Counted from the first letter of the stretch, positions 23,387 through 31,364 are shown. The stretch is DNA of 39,089 nucleotides from Candidatus Sungbacteria bacterium RIFCSPLOWO2_01_FULL_47_32 (GCA_001820685.1 MHQP01000029.1:1-39089), one strand, 5' to 3'. Numbers and translations are program-made. The notes: generated by a model not told the origin, from the sequence alone.

Positions 23387-24748
23387 TTAGGACAGCAATT
23401 TAAAAGTCGAAGAGAAATGCCGCAAAATCGGGGATTCGTAATTAAACTTCATTCCCTTAATACGGCCCTTGTCTTTAACTATTTTTTTAAAAACATCGAT
23501 TGTATAGTCAAAATGTTCTCTCGAATACACTCTCCGCGGAATGGCAAGGCGCAAAAGCTCAAAGCGCGCTTTTCTGTTTTCTCCGGTCTCCGGGTTGCGC
23601 CCTTCCATAAGCGACCCTATTTCAACGCCCCGAATGCCACCTTCAATATATAAGGAAATAGCCAAGGCATGAGCCGGAAAACGATCCCAAGAAATATGAG
23701 GAAGAAATTCTGATGCGTTAACATAGACTGCGTGTCCCCCGATCGGGCGGAGCACCGGGACTCCGGCTTTGTGCAAAGATTCCCCCAGATACCGGGCCTG
23801 CTCAATTCTATGCCGTAAATAGGATTCTTCAATGCCTTCGTAAAGTCCTTTGGCGACCGTTTCCATGTCGCGTCCCGACATCCCTCCGTAGTTCAAAAAT
23901 CCTTCATGAAGTATCGCCTGTGGGGCAAGCTTTTTATACAGCAGAGGGTCTCGCATGGCAATAAAGCCTCCCATGTTCGCGATTGCGTCTTTTTTTGCGC
24001 TCATCAAAACGCCGTCCGCGTGCCTCATTGTTTCGAGTACGATCTTTGAGATCGGCCAATTGCGGTAGCGCTTCTCTCTTTCTTTTATAAAAAAGGAATT
24101 TTCCGCAAATCTTGCAATATCGTAAAAAAGCGGGACGCTGCATTTTTTTGCAATTTTTGCGACACCCCGTATGTTTTCTAAAGAAACAGGCTGCCCCCCA
24201 ACGCTGTTGCATGTTATCGTCAGCAGGACATACCGTATTGTTTTGTTCTTTATAAGGACGCGTTCCAGTTTTTTGAGGTTAACATTGCCTTTAAAGCCGT
24301 GCAGGCTCTTTTTCGAAAAAGCCTCGCCGGAGGTTACATCAATTATTTTTGATCCGCGGTTTTCAATGTGGGCGCGCGTGGTATCAAAAGGCGAGTTGCC
24401 CGTAACACTGTCTCCATCGTTGAGCAGTACTGTATTAAAAACCGATTCAGCCCCTCTTCCTTGGTGGGTGGGAATCACAAAAGGAAAACCAAGAACTTTT
24501 TGAACCGCCTTTTTAAATCTTATAAAACTGCTAGAGCCGGCATACGATTCGTCTCCCTGCATGAGGGCTGCCCACTGGTTTTCAGACATTGCGCCTGTTC
24601 CGGAATCGGTCAGAAAATCAATCATAACGTCCGCAGAGTTGATGAAAAACAAATTATAGCCGGCCTTTTTAATAAGTCCTTCTCGTTCTTTCCTGGTACG
24701 CATGGTAAGAGGCTCTACCATTTTTGTTTTAAACGGAGGAAGTTCCAT
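23387..24748 (-). CDS. Tryptophanase / tyrosine phenol-lyase family enzyme
   Basis: This 453-residue fold-type I PLP enzyme belongs to the beta-eliminating lyase family, which splits Trp to indole or Tyr to phenol, pyruvate and ammonia. Family features are PTHQGRGAESV (PLP phosphate loop, about residues 93-103), the DIARFAENSF segment (about 210-219) and the Schiff-base lysine in MSAKKDAIANMGGF (about Lys253). RPIGGHAVYV follows with the substrate-carboxylate region. The C-terminal LAIPRRVYSREH is also family-typical. I cannot decide Trp versus Tyr preference from sequence alone. In a CPR bacterium with few amino acid pathways, it would serve catabolism or signalling by indole. It is a single-gene unit. 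Confidence 0.88.
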   Translation of the reverse strand: MELPPFKTKMVEPLTMRTRKEREGLIKKAGYNLFFINSADVMIDFLTDSGTGAMSENQWAALMQGDESYAGSSSFIRFKKAVQKVLGFPFVIPTHQGRGAESVFNTVLLNDGDSVTGNSPFDTTRAHIENRGSKIIDVTSGEAFSKKSLHGFKGNVNLKKLERVLIKNKTIRYVLLTITCNSVGGQPVSLENIRGVAKIAKKCSVPLFYDIARFAENSFFIKEREKRYRNWPISKIVLETMRHADGVLMSAKKDAIANMGGFIAMRDPLLYKKLAPQAILHEGFLNYGGMSGRDMETVAKGLYEGIEESYLRHRIEQARYLGESLHKAGVPVLRPIGGHAVYVNASEFLPHISWDRFPAHALAISLYIEGGIRGVEIGSLMEGRNPETGENRKARFELLRLAIPRRVYSREHFDYTIDVFKKIVKDKGRIKGMKFNYESPILRHFSSTFKLLS

Positions 24749-24796
24749 AGATTTTTATAATAATCCCGCTCATGCCAATCCGTTTATACAAACGTA

Positions 24797-24825
24797 TTGA
24801 CGTCGAGAGGGGTTTTACGTAATAT
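24797..24825 (+). promoter_or_regulatory. Candidate promoter divergent from the PLP lyase gene
   Basis: TTGACG (24797-24802), 17-bp spacer, TAATAT (24820-24825). It would drive a short transcript to the right from about 24832, where the only open frame is the 24-codon one at 24849. Confidence 0.45.
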
Positions 24826-24848
24826 ACTATAAACCCGCACTTATCACG

Positions 24849-24923
24849 ATGGCACCAGACTCAAAAACAGTCAAATTGGCCTGTGCAAAGCCCAGCGAAG
24901 CTCGTTCCGCGGTTGTTGTCTAA
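24849..24923 (+). CDS. Possible 24-aa peptide ORF
   Basis: ATG 24849 to TAA 24923 encodes MAPDSKTVKLACAKPSEARS plus AVVV. It lies 17 bases after the predicted start of a promoter-like sequence, but has no Shine-Dalgarno and no homology that I can recall. It could be a leader peptide, a small protein or chance. The stretch 24924-25037 shows nothing except a short CATGCGCATG palindrome at about 24977. Confidence 0.2.
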   Translation: MAPDSKTVKLACAKPSEARSAVVV

Positions 24924-25037
24924 AAAACTAAAAAATACTTGGAACCAAACACTCTGAATATTTTAGAAAAGTTGTCATGCGCATGCTTTTGAAATAAATT
25001 TGCATTTAACAATAAAAAACCCGTGCTGGTGCACAGG

Positions 25038-26420
25038 TTATTTGAGCAGTCCATCGAGCTCACTCCGGAGGATAGTCTTTTTTTTGAGCAGAGCTTCGGC
25101 AACGCGTCCAAGGCGTTTTTTGCCGATCTTCCGCATGAGGGATTCGGCTTTTCTTTCTGCCTTTTTAATTATAGAGGCAACGTCCTGCTCTTCCGTTATC
25201 CGCATGGGCTGGCTGTATTCGTTTCTGGGGCGATTAAATACGATGCACCCATAGCGTTGCCGCGTCAGTGCTCCCTGCGCGTTGTCGCCGACAAGCCTTT
25301 GCGCGGCTGCGTTTGCGCCAAGAAGATCAAACGCATTACCGTCGTCTTCAGGAAATCCAAGATATCGCTGGCCGATCATTCCGCATAGTGAAAAAACAAC
25401 AAGGTTCTCAATGGTCTGCAATGGAACGACTCTGTTGTCGGGAATGTTTACCATGGTCGTCCCGCGGCCTTCAAGCTCGGCACTTCGTCTCGGCAATATG
25501 GTTACCACCTGAACGGGCAGCCCCAAAAATCTGCCCGCGGCGGCATGGCACGCTTCGTGGTGTGCTACCACGCGGTCGTCTTCGGGCGAGCGCTCGCCGT
25601 CCATTTCAAAACCGATAAGATTTCGGACGCATCGCTCAACCAAATGCCGCTCGGTAAGTTTTGCGCTCTTCTTTTTTTCATCAAGCTTTGCCTTTGTGCA
25701 GGCATCATTTACGAATTGTTGAATCGCGGCTGGGGATGTTTCGTCTTGAAAAAGAGAGGCGATGCTTTCAAAGTCGATGTTCGGGTCGTGGTCAACGAGC
25801 GATACATAGTAGCGGAGCGTATCAATTTTGCCCTGCGGAGTTTGGTAGCCGAAGGGAATCGGCTCCATAAGAGCGCGGCCAAAACCGAAAAGTCCGCTAT
25901 CAATTTCATCAGCACTATCAACCGCGGCTGTTGCGACAAGAAATATTCCGTCGGTCCTGCCTTCGACTCCGTCGATTTGAATCCGCAACTCTTCCAGTGC
26001 TTCTCCTTCAACGCCGTCGAACTCGTCATAAAAAAGAATTATGGGCTTGTTCTGTTTTTTTACATACTCGCGCGCGAGCTTATAAAGCTCCCGCACGTCT
26101 TCTGCGCCGAGGTCGGCCTCGCGTCCGTCTTCCTCCGGCTTCGGAAAATTGCGGACATTTACGAACCGGGCGTTGCTTGCGGTTGCAAGATATCGGGAAA
26201 AATATGTCTTGCCTGTCCTTTTTGGCCCATAAAGGAGCAGAGTTCCGCCGACAGGAAGACCGAGTGAGGTTAGAAATTGGAAGTTTCTTATGCGCTCAAT
26301 GACCTCGTCAAATGTCGCAAGGAGCGCTCCGGCTCCTCGTATTTCCTCTCTCTTTACAGGAGCAAATACAGAAACATCGCTGAAGATAAACTTCCTTCTT
26401 TTTTGGCTAAGCGAGCTCAT
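25038..26420 (-). CDS. FtsH-like AAA protein with M41-type peptidase site, soluble form, 460 aa
   Basis: I start at ATG 26420 (GGAGA eight bases upstream). The AAA module has Walker A GPKRTGKT (residues 65-72) and Walker B PIILFYDEFDG. The second-region-of-homology sequence FGFGRALMEPI keeps only one of the usual Arg residues, and sensor-1 Asn is missing (VATAAVDS). The C-terminal half has the M41 zinc site HEACH (about 288-292) and a possible third ligand in NAFDLLGANAA. The canonical FtsH membrane helices are absent. Zinc-site retention suggests protease activity, while the divergent AAA core suggests weak or altered ATP use. An HflK/HflC-like SPFH pair lies 570 bp upstream on the same strand. 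Confidence 0.83.
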   Translation of the reverse strand: MSSLSQKRRKFIFSDVSVFAPVKREEIRGAGALLATFDEVIERIRNFQFLTSLGLPVGGTLLLYGPKRTGKTYFSRYLATASNARFVNVRNFPKPEEDGREADLGAEDVRELYKLAREYVKKQNKPIILFYDEFDGVEGEALEELRIQIDGVEGRTDGIFLVATAAVDSADEIDSGLFGFGRALMEPIPFGYQTPQGKIDTLRYYVSLVDHDPNIDFESIASLFQDETSPAAIQQFVNDACTKAKLDEKKKSAKLTERHLVERCVRNLIGFEMDGERSPEDDRVVAHHEACHAAAGRFLGLPVQVVTILPRRSAELEGRGTTMVNIPDNRVVPLQTIENLVVFSLCGMIGQRYLGFPEDDGNAFDLLGANAAAQRLVGDNAQGALTRQRYGCIVFNRPRNEYSQPMRITEEQDVASIIKKAERKAESLMRKIGKKRLGRVAEALLKKKTILRSELDGLLK

Positions 26421-26504
26421 TTGCTTTCTCCGCTTGTTGAGAGTTTTAAAAGGCCTGGCTGTCGTCACGGTAGCACAAAGAAAAGAAAAAAGAAATTGTA
26501 TCAA

Positions 26505-26538
26505 AATAAAAAAGCTGCCATGGTGTATGCCCTGGCAG
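26505..26538 (-). terminator. Intrinsic terminator
   Basis: CTGCCA (26515-26520) pairs with TGGCAG (26533-26538), with the A-run at 26504-26513. It ends the small gene stopping at 26576 and separates it from the FtsH-like gene. Confidence 0.75.
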
Positions 26539-26575
26539 TCTACTTAAATATTTTTCTATTTCCACAGAGGGCTGG

Positions 26576-26809
26576 TCAAATGCACCTGCAATCAAAGGGT
26601 ACGCATCCGCAAAGTTTAGTTTTTCTGTTGTGCTTTGTACAGTATGGTTTTGCGAGAGGGATTGGGACCACGAGTGTGAGGGGTTCGGATTCTTTAACAT
26701 TTCCCTCGTCGTCAGCCATGAGGGCATACGTTTTCATCGGGAAAAGTTTGTTAACGAGCACATGTCCAAAGATTAATTCGTCCAGCGTGTGTAGCGTATT
26801 CTTGCCCAC
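26576..26809 (-). CDS. Small Cys-rich hypothetical protein, 77 aa
   Basis: The start is GTG at 26809, with GAAGG about seven bases upstream and a consensus promoter at 26845-26874. The C-terminal part has a cluster of four cysteines (KPYCTKHNRKTKLCGCVPFD then CRCI), which probably binds zinc; the N-terminal half is mixed. It stands as a single-gene unit between terminators. I do not recognise a family. Confidence 0.6.
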   Translation of the reverse strand: MGKNTLHTLDELIFGHVLVNKLFPMKTYALMADDEGNVKESEPLTLVVPIPLAKPYCTKHNRKTKLCGCVPFDCRCI

Positions 26810-26844
26810 AGGTAACCCTTCTCGGAGTATTTTTTGGTAAAATC

Positions 26845-26874
26845 AGTATAACATATTAAAGTTTATAGTGTCAA
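26845..26874 (-). promoter_or_regulatory. Consensus promoter
   Basis: Minus strand: TTGACA (26874-26869), 18-bp spacer, TATACT (26850-26845) with TGT before it (extended -10). It drives the Cys-rich 77-aa gene. Confidence 0.8.
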
Positions 26875-26952
26875 GATTTTGCAAAAAGACTTTTCAAGCC
26901 ATCGTCTGTTTCAGCAATATCAAACCGGTCTGCCAAATGACCAGTCCAGACT

Positions 26953-26984
26953 AAAAAACAGCCCCGACGCAATAGTGGGGCTGT
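26953..26984 (-). terminator. Intrinsic terminator
   Basis: ACAGCCCC (26958-26965) pairs with GGGGCTGT (26977-26984), with a six-base A-run at 26953-26958. It ends the SPFH gene pair. Confidence 0.85.
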
Positions 26985-26993
26985 TTTGCAAAT

Positions 26994-27914
26994 TTATTTT
27001 TTTGGAGTTTGAGGCTCTCCTTTGTTTTCTGCGGCGAGTAATTGCGTAAGGATATCGCCCCGGGCGTGATCCGGGACAAGAACGAGTTCTCCTTCTCCGT
27101 CTATAATTCGCTGATACTCAAGAATATCGAACATTGTGGATAATATCTCCGGGTCCTGCGAGATTTTTTGGAGGGTTGTGCCCACGATTTGCGGGCGCAT
27201 TGCCGCGGCTTTGGCAAATTCAATCGAGGCCTCCTGTTCCGCGCGGCTTGCGATGACGTTGACCTGGTTCTTGCCGTCTTGTTCAATAGCGGACGTTACT
27301 TGGCGCAGTTGGTTTACGACTTTTTCCTCAATTTGATTGATCATGTTTTCATCTCGGAAATGCACCTTTCGGATATAGACAGACCCAAGCTTATAGCCCC
27401 ACTTTGCCGACTCTGCTGAAACTTCTTGCCGAACCATGCGGGACATTTGGTGCCTGTTTACAAGCATTTCTAGCAAGGGCAAATTACTCAAATTTTTGAT
27501 GGTCTCGTTTTTTACGTTTGCGGTAAGAGATCCTTCGGGGTCTACATTTCTAAAAATATGGGCGACCGGATCCGTGATGAACATCTCATACCAAACCCCG
27601 ATGCCCATCGGAGTCCCTTCCTCGGAATTTACCGGAATGCTTCGAAGATATTTTTGGTCCAGGCTCATGCTTCGCGTGTGCGCATGTCCAAGCCAGTTAA
27701 CGACGAGCGCCCGCCAGCCTAACTTCGGCCACAAAAAATGAATTCCCGGCTGGTCCAATACTCCTACAATATCGCCGAATAACACATACACCCGCGTTTC
27801 GCGTTCGTGGATGATCGTATAAAAACCAAAAAATTTACCCAAGCCGAGCAATGCCTGTTCAAAAAAAATACAGAAGGAAACCGTGATTATGATAATAGGA
27901 AGCGACTCGGTCAT
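26994..27914 (-). CDS. SPFH/band 7 family membrane protein (second of pair), 306 aa
   Basis: One N-terminal membrane helix (SLPIIIITVSFCIFFEQALL, about residues 3-22) is followed by an SPFH domain (about residues 35-205; RETRVYVLFGDIVGVLDQPG and KLGSVYIRKVHFRDENM). A charged helical region (KVVNQLRQVTSAIEQDGKNQ) with an alanine-rich coiled coil follows. This is the plan of HflK/HflC, stomatin and prohibitin, which form large membrane rings that modulate proteases. Its ATG overlaps the upstream SPFH gene's stop by 4 bases (ATGA), so the two are coupled and probably form a hetero-oligomer. The FtsH-like protein encoded downstream on the same strand fits this role. Confidence 0.87.
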   Translation of the reverse strand: MTESLPIIIITVSFCIFFEQALLGLGKFFGFYTIIHERETRVYVLFGDIVGVLDQPGIHFLWPKLGWRALVVNWLGHAHTRSMSLDQKYLRSIPVNSEEGTPMGIGVWYEMFITDPVAHIFRNVDPEGSLTANVKNETIKNLSNLPLLEMLVNRHQMSRMVRQEVSAESAKWGYKLGSVYIRKVHFRDENMINQIEEKVVNQLRQVTSAIEQDGKNQVNVIASRAEQEASIEFAKAAAMRPQIVGTTLQKISQDPEILSTMFDILEYQRIIDGEGELVLVPDHARGDILTQLLAAENKGEPQTPKK

Positions 27915-28891
27915 TTTTTTGCTTCAAAAATTATCCTTTTTGCCTTTGAGAGAAGCGTAAGTTTTACGTTCCGTACGTATGCGAGGAGCGTTTTGTCTCC
28001 GTTCTTTTTGATTTCGCCGAGCTGTTCCGCCAGGCGGCCGAGAAGCTGAACCTCGGCCTGCGCTTTCAGCGTTTCAATCTCGACAGCGCGCCGTGATTGA
28101 ACGATCTTCTGGTCGGCAGCAGCCTGTGCAAGGCTTATTTGAGAAGACACGTGGTTATGGGTGGTATTAATTGCGGCAAGCGCAGACTCAACGTCACTTG
28201 GCGGCTCAAGTGCCGTAACGAGCGCTGCGTCCAGCGTAATGCCGTAGCGCGCGGCGGACGACCGGCATTCTTCTTCCATGTGCTGGTTGAATTGCCCCAG
28301 GTTTTTTCTTAGGTCGTTTATTGAGGTCCCGTATGAGGCGGCAAGCGATGTATGTGCGTCTTCTCGTGCAGGAGCTTCAAAGTTTGCGATGCGCTCTCTT
28401 AAGATCGAAATAAAATAGCCCATCACATGGGCAATGGGGTTTTTAACGCCGAATATATACGCGTATAAATTTTTATCGGATACGGTATAGCGCAACTGGC
28501 CTCGCAATTTTATGTTGAGCTGGTCCTTCGTGACCGCTTCAAGTGCGGTGTTGTTTTCGTTTGCATAGTGGTTTTCCGGGTCGTAGGCGATATCGATTAA
28601 CTCTGTCGCAATCGATGCTTTATGGATTTTTTCCCAAGGAAATTTAAAATATGGTCCTCCAGGCATTATAACTTTGAGTTGAGGGAAGGTATATCGTTCC
28701 TTTTCGTCTTCCGTCAAAGAATCGGAAAACTCCGGAATATCAAGCGTAGAAGTTCCTTCAAAACGCTCTGCTCTTCCGAACCGCGTTTTTACCGCCCGTT
28801 CATTCTGCTGGACAACGAAAAAACCGGTGATCAGAACCCGGATAATGACATAGAGAAGTAGCCCCGAATATATTCCTATAAGCACGGTCAT
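27911..28891 (-). CDS. SPFH/band 7 family membrane protein (first of pair), 326 aa
   Basis: The N-terminus is a membrane helix (IGIYSGLLLYVIIRVLITGF, about residues 5-24) followed directly by the SPFH start FVVQQNERAVKTRFGRAERF. The domain continues to about residue 220 (ARYGITLDAALVTALEPPSD) and ends in a long coiled coil (SQISLAQAAADQKIVQSRRA). This is the plan of HflK/HflC. It is the first gene of a pair coupled by ATGA overlap. A -35/-10 pair at 28898-28926 places the transcript start at or next to the ATG, so the mRNA may be leaderless. Confidence 0.87.
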   Translation of the reverse strand: MTVLIGIYSGLLLYVIIRVLITGFFVVQQNERAVKTRFGRAERFEGTSTLDIPEFSDSLTEDEKERYTFPQLKVIMPGGPYFKFPWEKIHKASIATELIDIAYDPENHYANENNTALEAVTKDQLNIKLRGQLRYTVSDKNLYAYIFGVKNPIAHVMGYFISILRERIANFEAPAREDAHTSLAASYGTSINDLRKNLGQFNQHMEEECRSSAARYGITLDAALVTALEPPSDVESALAAINTTHNHVSSQISLAQAAADQKIVQSRRAVEIETLKAQAEVQLLGRLAEQLGEIKKNGDKTLLAYVRNVKLTLLSKAKRIIFEAKK

Positions 28892-28897
28892 GCCTTT

Positions 28898-28926
28898 ATA
28901 ATATATCAGGCTTCCCTCCTAAGCAA
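28898..28926 (-). promoter_or_regulatory. Candidate promoter of SPFH operon, leaderless type
   Basis: Minus strand: TTGCTT (28926-28921), 17-bp spacer, TATTAT (28903-28898); only six bases then separate the -10 box from the ATG. Confidence 0.5.
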
Positions 28927-29041
28927 TTAACAGGTTATAAAAACCCCTGTACTCGTCCGCGAAACTTTGTCTCCCGGGTGGCTTTTTGTAAATGTGGTTT
29001 CTAGAGCATATATTCCTTGAATTATTAAAAAACTTTTATAA

Positions 29042-29071
29042 AAAAATACCCCTCGGAGTATGCGCGGGGTA
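29042..29071 (-). terminator. Intrinsic terminator
   Basis: TACCCC (29047-29052) pairs with GGGGTA (29066-29071) around a 13-base loop, with an A-run at 29041-29046. It ends the radical SAM gene. Confidence 0.7.
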
Positions 29072-29083
29072 ATATGATGCTTT

Positions 29084-29959
29084 TTATAGAATAATCGAGC
29101 CGGGATATTGCCAGTAATAGCGCAGGTGTCCGTCCGGGAAAAAGATCAGATTTCTTAATTCTTCCGGGTCGGGGTTGACCGAGAGGCAATTATTCATGCA
29201 GACATTTTGCCCGTTGACGTCATAAACGATTGCGCCATGCGGGAGGTGAAGGATTTTATGCCCGTGCTTTTTGAGATATTCAATAATTTCCACCCTTTCT
29301 TCTCCCGTGAGGTGGTGCGTATTCGTCCACTTCCAGGTCTCAAAGCTTTCGCTTTCGTCCGGTTTGTTTACCGGCGTCAGCGTGAGCTGTTCCACGCCAA
29401 GTTTTTTTGCAAAACCGATAAGTGTAGTCGTTCTTTCCGCATTATCAATGAAGCCGCTGGCAAGAATGCAGGTAAGGCGGACGGAGAAGCCGGTGTTATG
29501 CAGGAACGCGATAAGGCCTGGCAGGTCGATGTAGCTTTTCTTATGCGGCAGATACACCTCACGGTTTTTTTCCGGGTCGTAGTGAACGATGGAGACCGCA
29601 ATCGTGGTCATGCCCCGTTCATACCAATCCTTGAGGTGCTCTTTATAAACAGCGGATTTTTCTGCGATAAGGATGCCGTTTGTCTGAAGTTCTATCAAAG
29701 GAAACTGAAATTCCGCCATTTCATTAAGGTAGCGGGTAATTTGTTTTGGAAAGAGCGTTGGTTCTCCTTTGCCGGTAAACATCGCCGTGGTCACGCCACT
29801 TTGTTTCGCAAGGCGACAGGCAACCTTGAAGTTTCTCCAATTCACGTTCGGTTCCGGCAAATCAACTCCGAGCGGGGGAGTCATCTTTGAGATGCAGAAA
29901 GGACAGCGGGCGTTGCATGCCTCGCTTCCGGCAAGAATGCTGAACGTTTGAATCCGCAT
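29084..29959 (-). CDS. Radical SAM enzyme, 291 aa
   Basis: The 4Fe-4S/SAM site is CNARCPFC (Cys15, Cys19, Cys22), followed by GKGEPTL, the equivalent of the GGEP motif. The TIM-barrel strands continue (LTCILASGF, LGVEQLTLTPVN). Near the C-terminus an NVCMNNC pair and a further stretch (PDGHLRYYWQYPGS) could bind an auxiliary cluster or substrate, though a full SPASM domain is not clear. Radical SAM enzymes generate a 5'-deoxyadenosyl radical; the substrate here cannot be named. A consensus promoter lies 42 bp upstream. It is a single-gene unit. Confidence 0.87.
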   Translation of the reverse strand: MRIQTFSILAGSEACNARCPFCISKMTPPLGVDLPEPNVNWRNFKVACRLAKQSGVTTAMFTGKGEPTLFPKQITRYLNEMAEFQFPLIELQTNGILIAEKSAVYKEHLKDWYERGMTTIAVSIVHYDPEKNREVYLPHKKSYIDLPGLIAFLHNTGFSVRLTCILASGFIDNAERTTTLIGFAKKLGVEQLTLTPVNKPDESESFETWKWTNTHHLTGEERVEIIEYLKKHGHKILHLPHGAIVYDVNGQNVCMNNCLSVNPDPEELRNLIFFPDGHLRYYWQYPGSIIL

Positions 29960-30000
29960 CGCTTCTCTCCTCTCTTTTTGGACACGAGGAAACCATTATT

Positions 30001-30030
30001 TTTATAGCATAATTTATCTCTGCTTGTCAA
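30001..30030 (-). promoter_or_regulatory. Consensus promoter of radical SAM gene
   Basis: Minus strand: TTGACA (30030-30025), 18-bp spacer, TATAAA (30006-30001) preceded by TGC (extended -10). Confidence 0.8.
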
Positions 30031-30114
30031 GCAAAAAACGAAAAAACGGAAAACAAGAAAAAATAGATCATGGGCGATTTACACATATAGCGATCGCGCG
30101 TCCACGAGCAAGAT

Positions 30115-30142
30115 GCCGGCCTTCGAGGCGGCCTCCTTTTTT
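30115..30142 (+). terminator. Hairpin with U-tract and no gene in front of it
   Basis: GCC-G-GCCT, loop TCG, AGGC-GGC (30115-30132), then CTCCTTTTTT. It looks like a + strand terminator, but the nearest upstream gene runs the other way. It overlaps the expected -35 zone of the hydrolase promoter. It may end an unannotated small RNA from 30030-30115 or insulate the hydrolase. Confidence 0.5.
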
Positions 30143-30150
30143 GCTATACT
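30142..30150 (+). promoter_or_regulatory. Extended -10 promoter placing +1 at the start codon
   Basis: TGCTATACT (TG at 30142-30143, TATACT at 30145-30150). Seven bases beyond is 30157, the A of the ATG, so the mRNA should be leaderless. Confidence 0.65.
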
Positions 30151-30156
30151 TTTATT

Positions 30157-30942
30157 ATGACTTTTCATAAAAAAATCGGGGCTTGGCTTATTGACTACGG
30201 CTACATGGTTCGAGGGGTTCTAACGATGACGATACATCGCGACCCGCCCAAACATTATCTTGGTTATACGATAGACGGAAAAGTGCCCGTTGTCCTCATT
30301 CCGGGTATTTTGGGAAAATGGGGCTTTATGAAGAGCCTCGGCGATAAAATATCCCGTCGCGGGCATCCCGTGTATATCGTGCCGGAACTTGGTTACAATA
30401 TTTACAATATTCCAACGTCCGCCAAAACACTCCGCTCGCTGATCGTGCATATTATCCCGAAGCGCGGGCATGTTCCGCCTAAAATATCGCGGGGAGCAGA
30501 AGCAGTTAGAAAATTGATTGAGGAAGAGGATTTATCCGGAGTGGTTTTGGTTGCGCATAGCAAAGGAGGCCTCATAGGAAAATATTTATTGGCGCATCAT
30601 AATATAGACAATCGGGTCCTGGGCATGGTTGCAATCGCCTCGCCTTTTTCCGGTTCGGCGATGGCAAAACTGATTCCGCACGATTCATTTAAAGAACTGC
30701 GGGCAGATAGCGAAATCATTCAAGATCTTGAGCGGCACCGCAAAGCAAACGAAAGAATTATATCCATCATTCCGGAATATGATAATCATGTTTGGGCTGA
30801 GCGCGGCAGTTTTTTGGAGAGTGCTGCGGAAAACATAGAAGTGCCGATACACGGCCACCACAAGGTTTTATTCGATAAAAAAGTTTTGTCTTTGGTTCTT
30901 TCCGCGATTGAAAAAATATCAAAGTTGAAATTTTTGGAATAG
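30157..30942 (+). CDS. Lipase-like alpha/beta hydrolase, 261 aa
   Basis: The alpha/beta hydrolase fold shows the strand VPVVLIPGILGKWGF (oxyanion region), the nucleophile elbow VVLVAHSKGGLIGKYLLA (GxSxG form AHSKGG, Ser near residue 136), and a C-terminal histidine region HGHHKVLFDKKV. The sequence resembles PGAP1/triacylglycerol lipase-like proteins: the substrate could be a lipid ester. There is no signal peptide, so it is probably cytosolic or membrane-associated through its N-terminus. It has a leaderless-type promoter and its own bidirectional terminator. Confidence 0.83.
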   Translation: MTFHKKIGAWLIDYGYMVRGVLTMTIHRDPPKHYLGYTIDGKVPVVLIPGILGKWGFMKSLGDKISRRGHPVYIVPELGYNIYNIPTSAKTLRSLIVHIIPKRGHVPPKISRGAEAVRKLIEEEDLSGVVLVAHSKGGLIGKYLLAHHNIDNRVLGMVAIASPFSGSAMAKLIPHDSFKELRADSEIIQDLERHRKANERIISIIPEYDNHVWAERGSFLESAAENIEVPIHGHHKVLFDKKVLSLVLSAIEKISKLKFLE

Positions 30943-30989
30943 ATGGCGGGTGCCTTTTTCACAATCTTTCAGCCATGTGCCCTAAAGCG

Positions 30990-31005
30990 TTTCAGACGTC
31001 TGAAA
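30990..31005. repeat. Perfect 16-bp palindrome
   Basis: TTTCAGACGTCTGAAA is fully self-complementary without a loop, so a protein-binding site is more likely than an RNA hairpin. It lies between the convergent genes ending at 30942 and 31032. Confidence 0.5.
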
Positions 31006-31011
31006 ATTAAA

Positions 31012-31033
31012 ATCCGCCAATCTTGGCGGTTTT
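31012..31033. terminator. Bidirectional terminator
   Basis: CCGCCAA (31014-31020) pairs with TTGGCGG (31023-31029), flanked by A- and T-runs. It serves the hydrolase gene and the minus-strand gene ending at 31032. Confidence 0.8.
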
Positions 31034-31364
31034 ATGAATCTAACTCAAGCTCGTCGAGTTTAGAAAAGTATGAGTATCCTTTGCTCTTTCGGTCTCGCTT
31101 TGTTTTTTCTTGTGATTGAAGCTCGGTAGTTGTAACTGACTTGATTGATTCTCCAAGCGACCCTTCCGGCACCTTCATTTTATATGTGTCTTGGAGTCTG
31201 TTAACGACAGCATTAAACTCTTTTTCAGAAAACTCATTTCCACGACAACCATCAAGAAAGTCGCGTAGCAAAAATTCATTAAGGGTTGCTCCACTGGGAA
31301 GCCCCTTAAGATAGAACAGAGTTTCATCCCATAAATCAACGACTTCGCCGTTGCGCCGAGCCAT
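31032..31364 (-). CDS. Hypothetical protein, 110 aa
   Basis: I do not recognise this protein. It is soluble and charged, with a helical N-terminal half (LWDETLFYLKGLPSGATLNE) and a lysine-rich tail. AGGAG nine bases upstream of ATG supports the start. The stop overlaps the terminator hairpin at 31012-31033. It is the first gene of the right-hand accessory island. The 344 bp to the next gene hold a dispersed repeat copy and a hairpin. Confidence 0.6.
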   Translation of the reverse strand: MARRNGEVVDLWDETLFYLKGLPSGATLNEFLLRDFLDGCRGNEFSEKEFNAVVNRLQDTYKMKVPEGSLGESIKSVTTTELQSQEKTKRDRKSKGYSYFSKLDELELDS

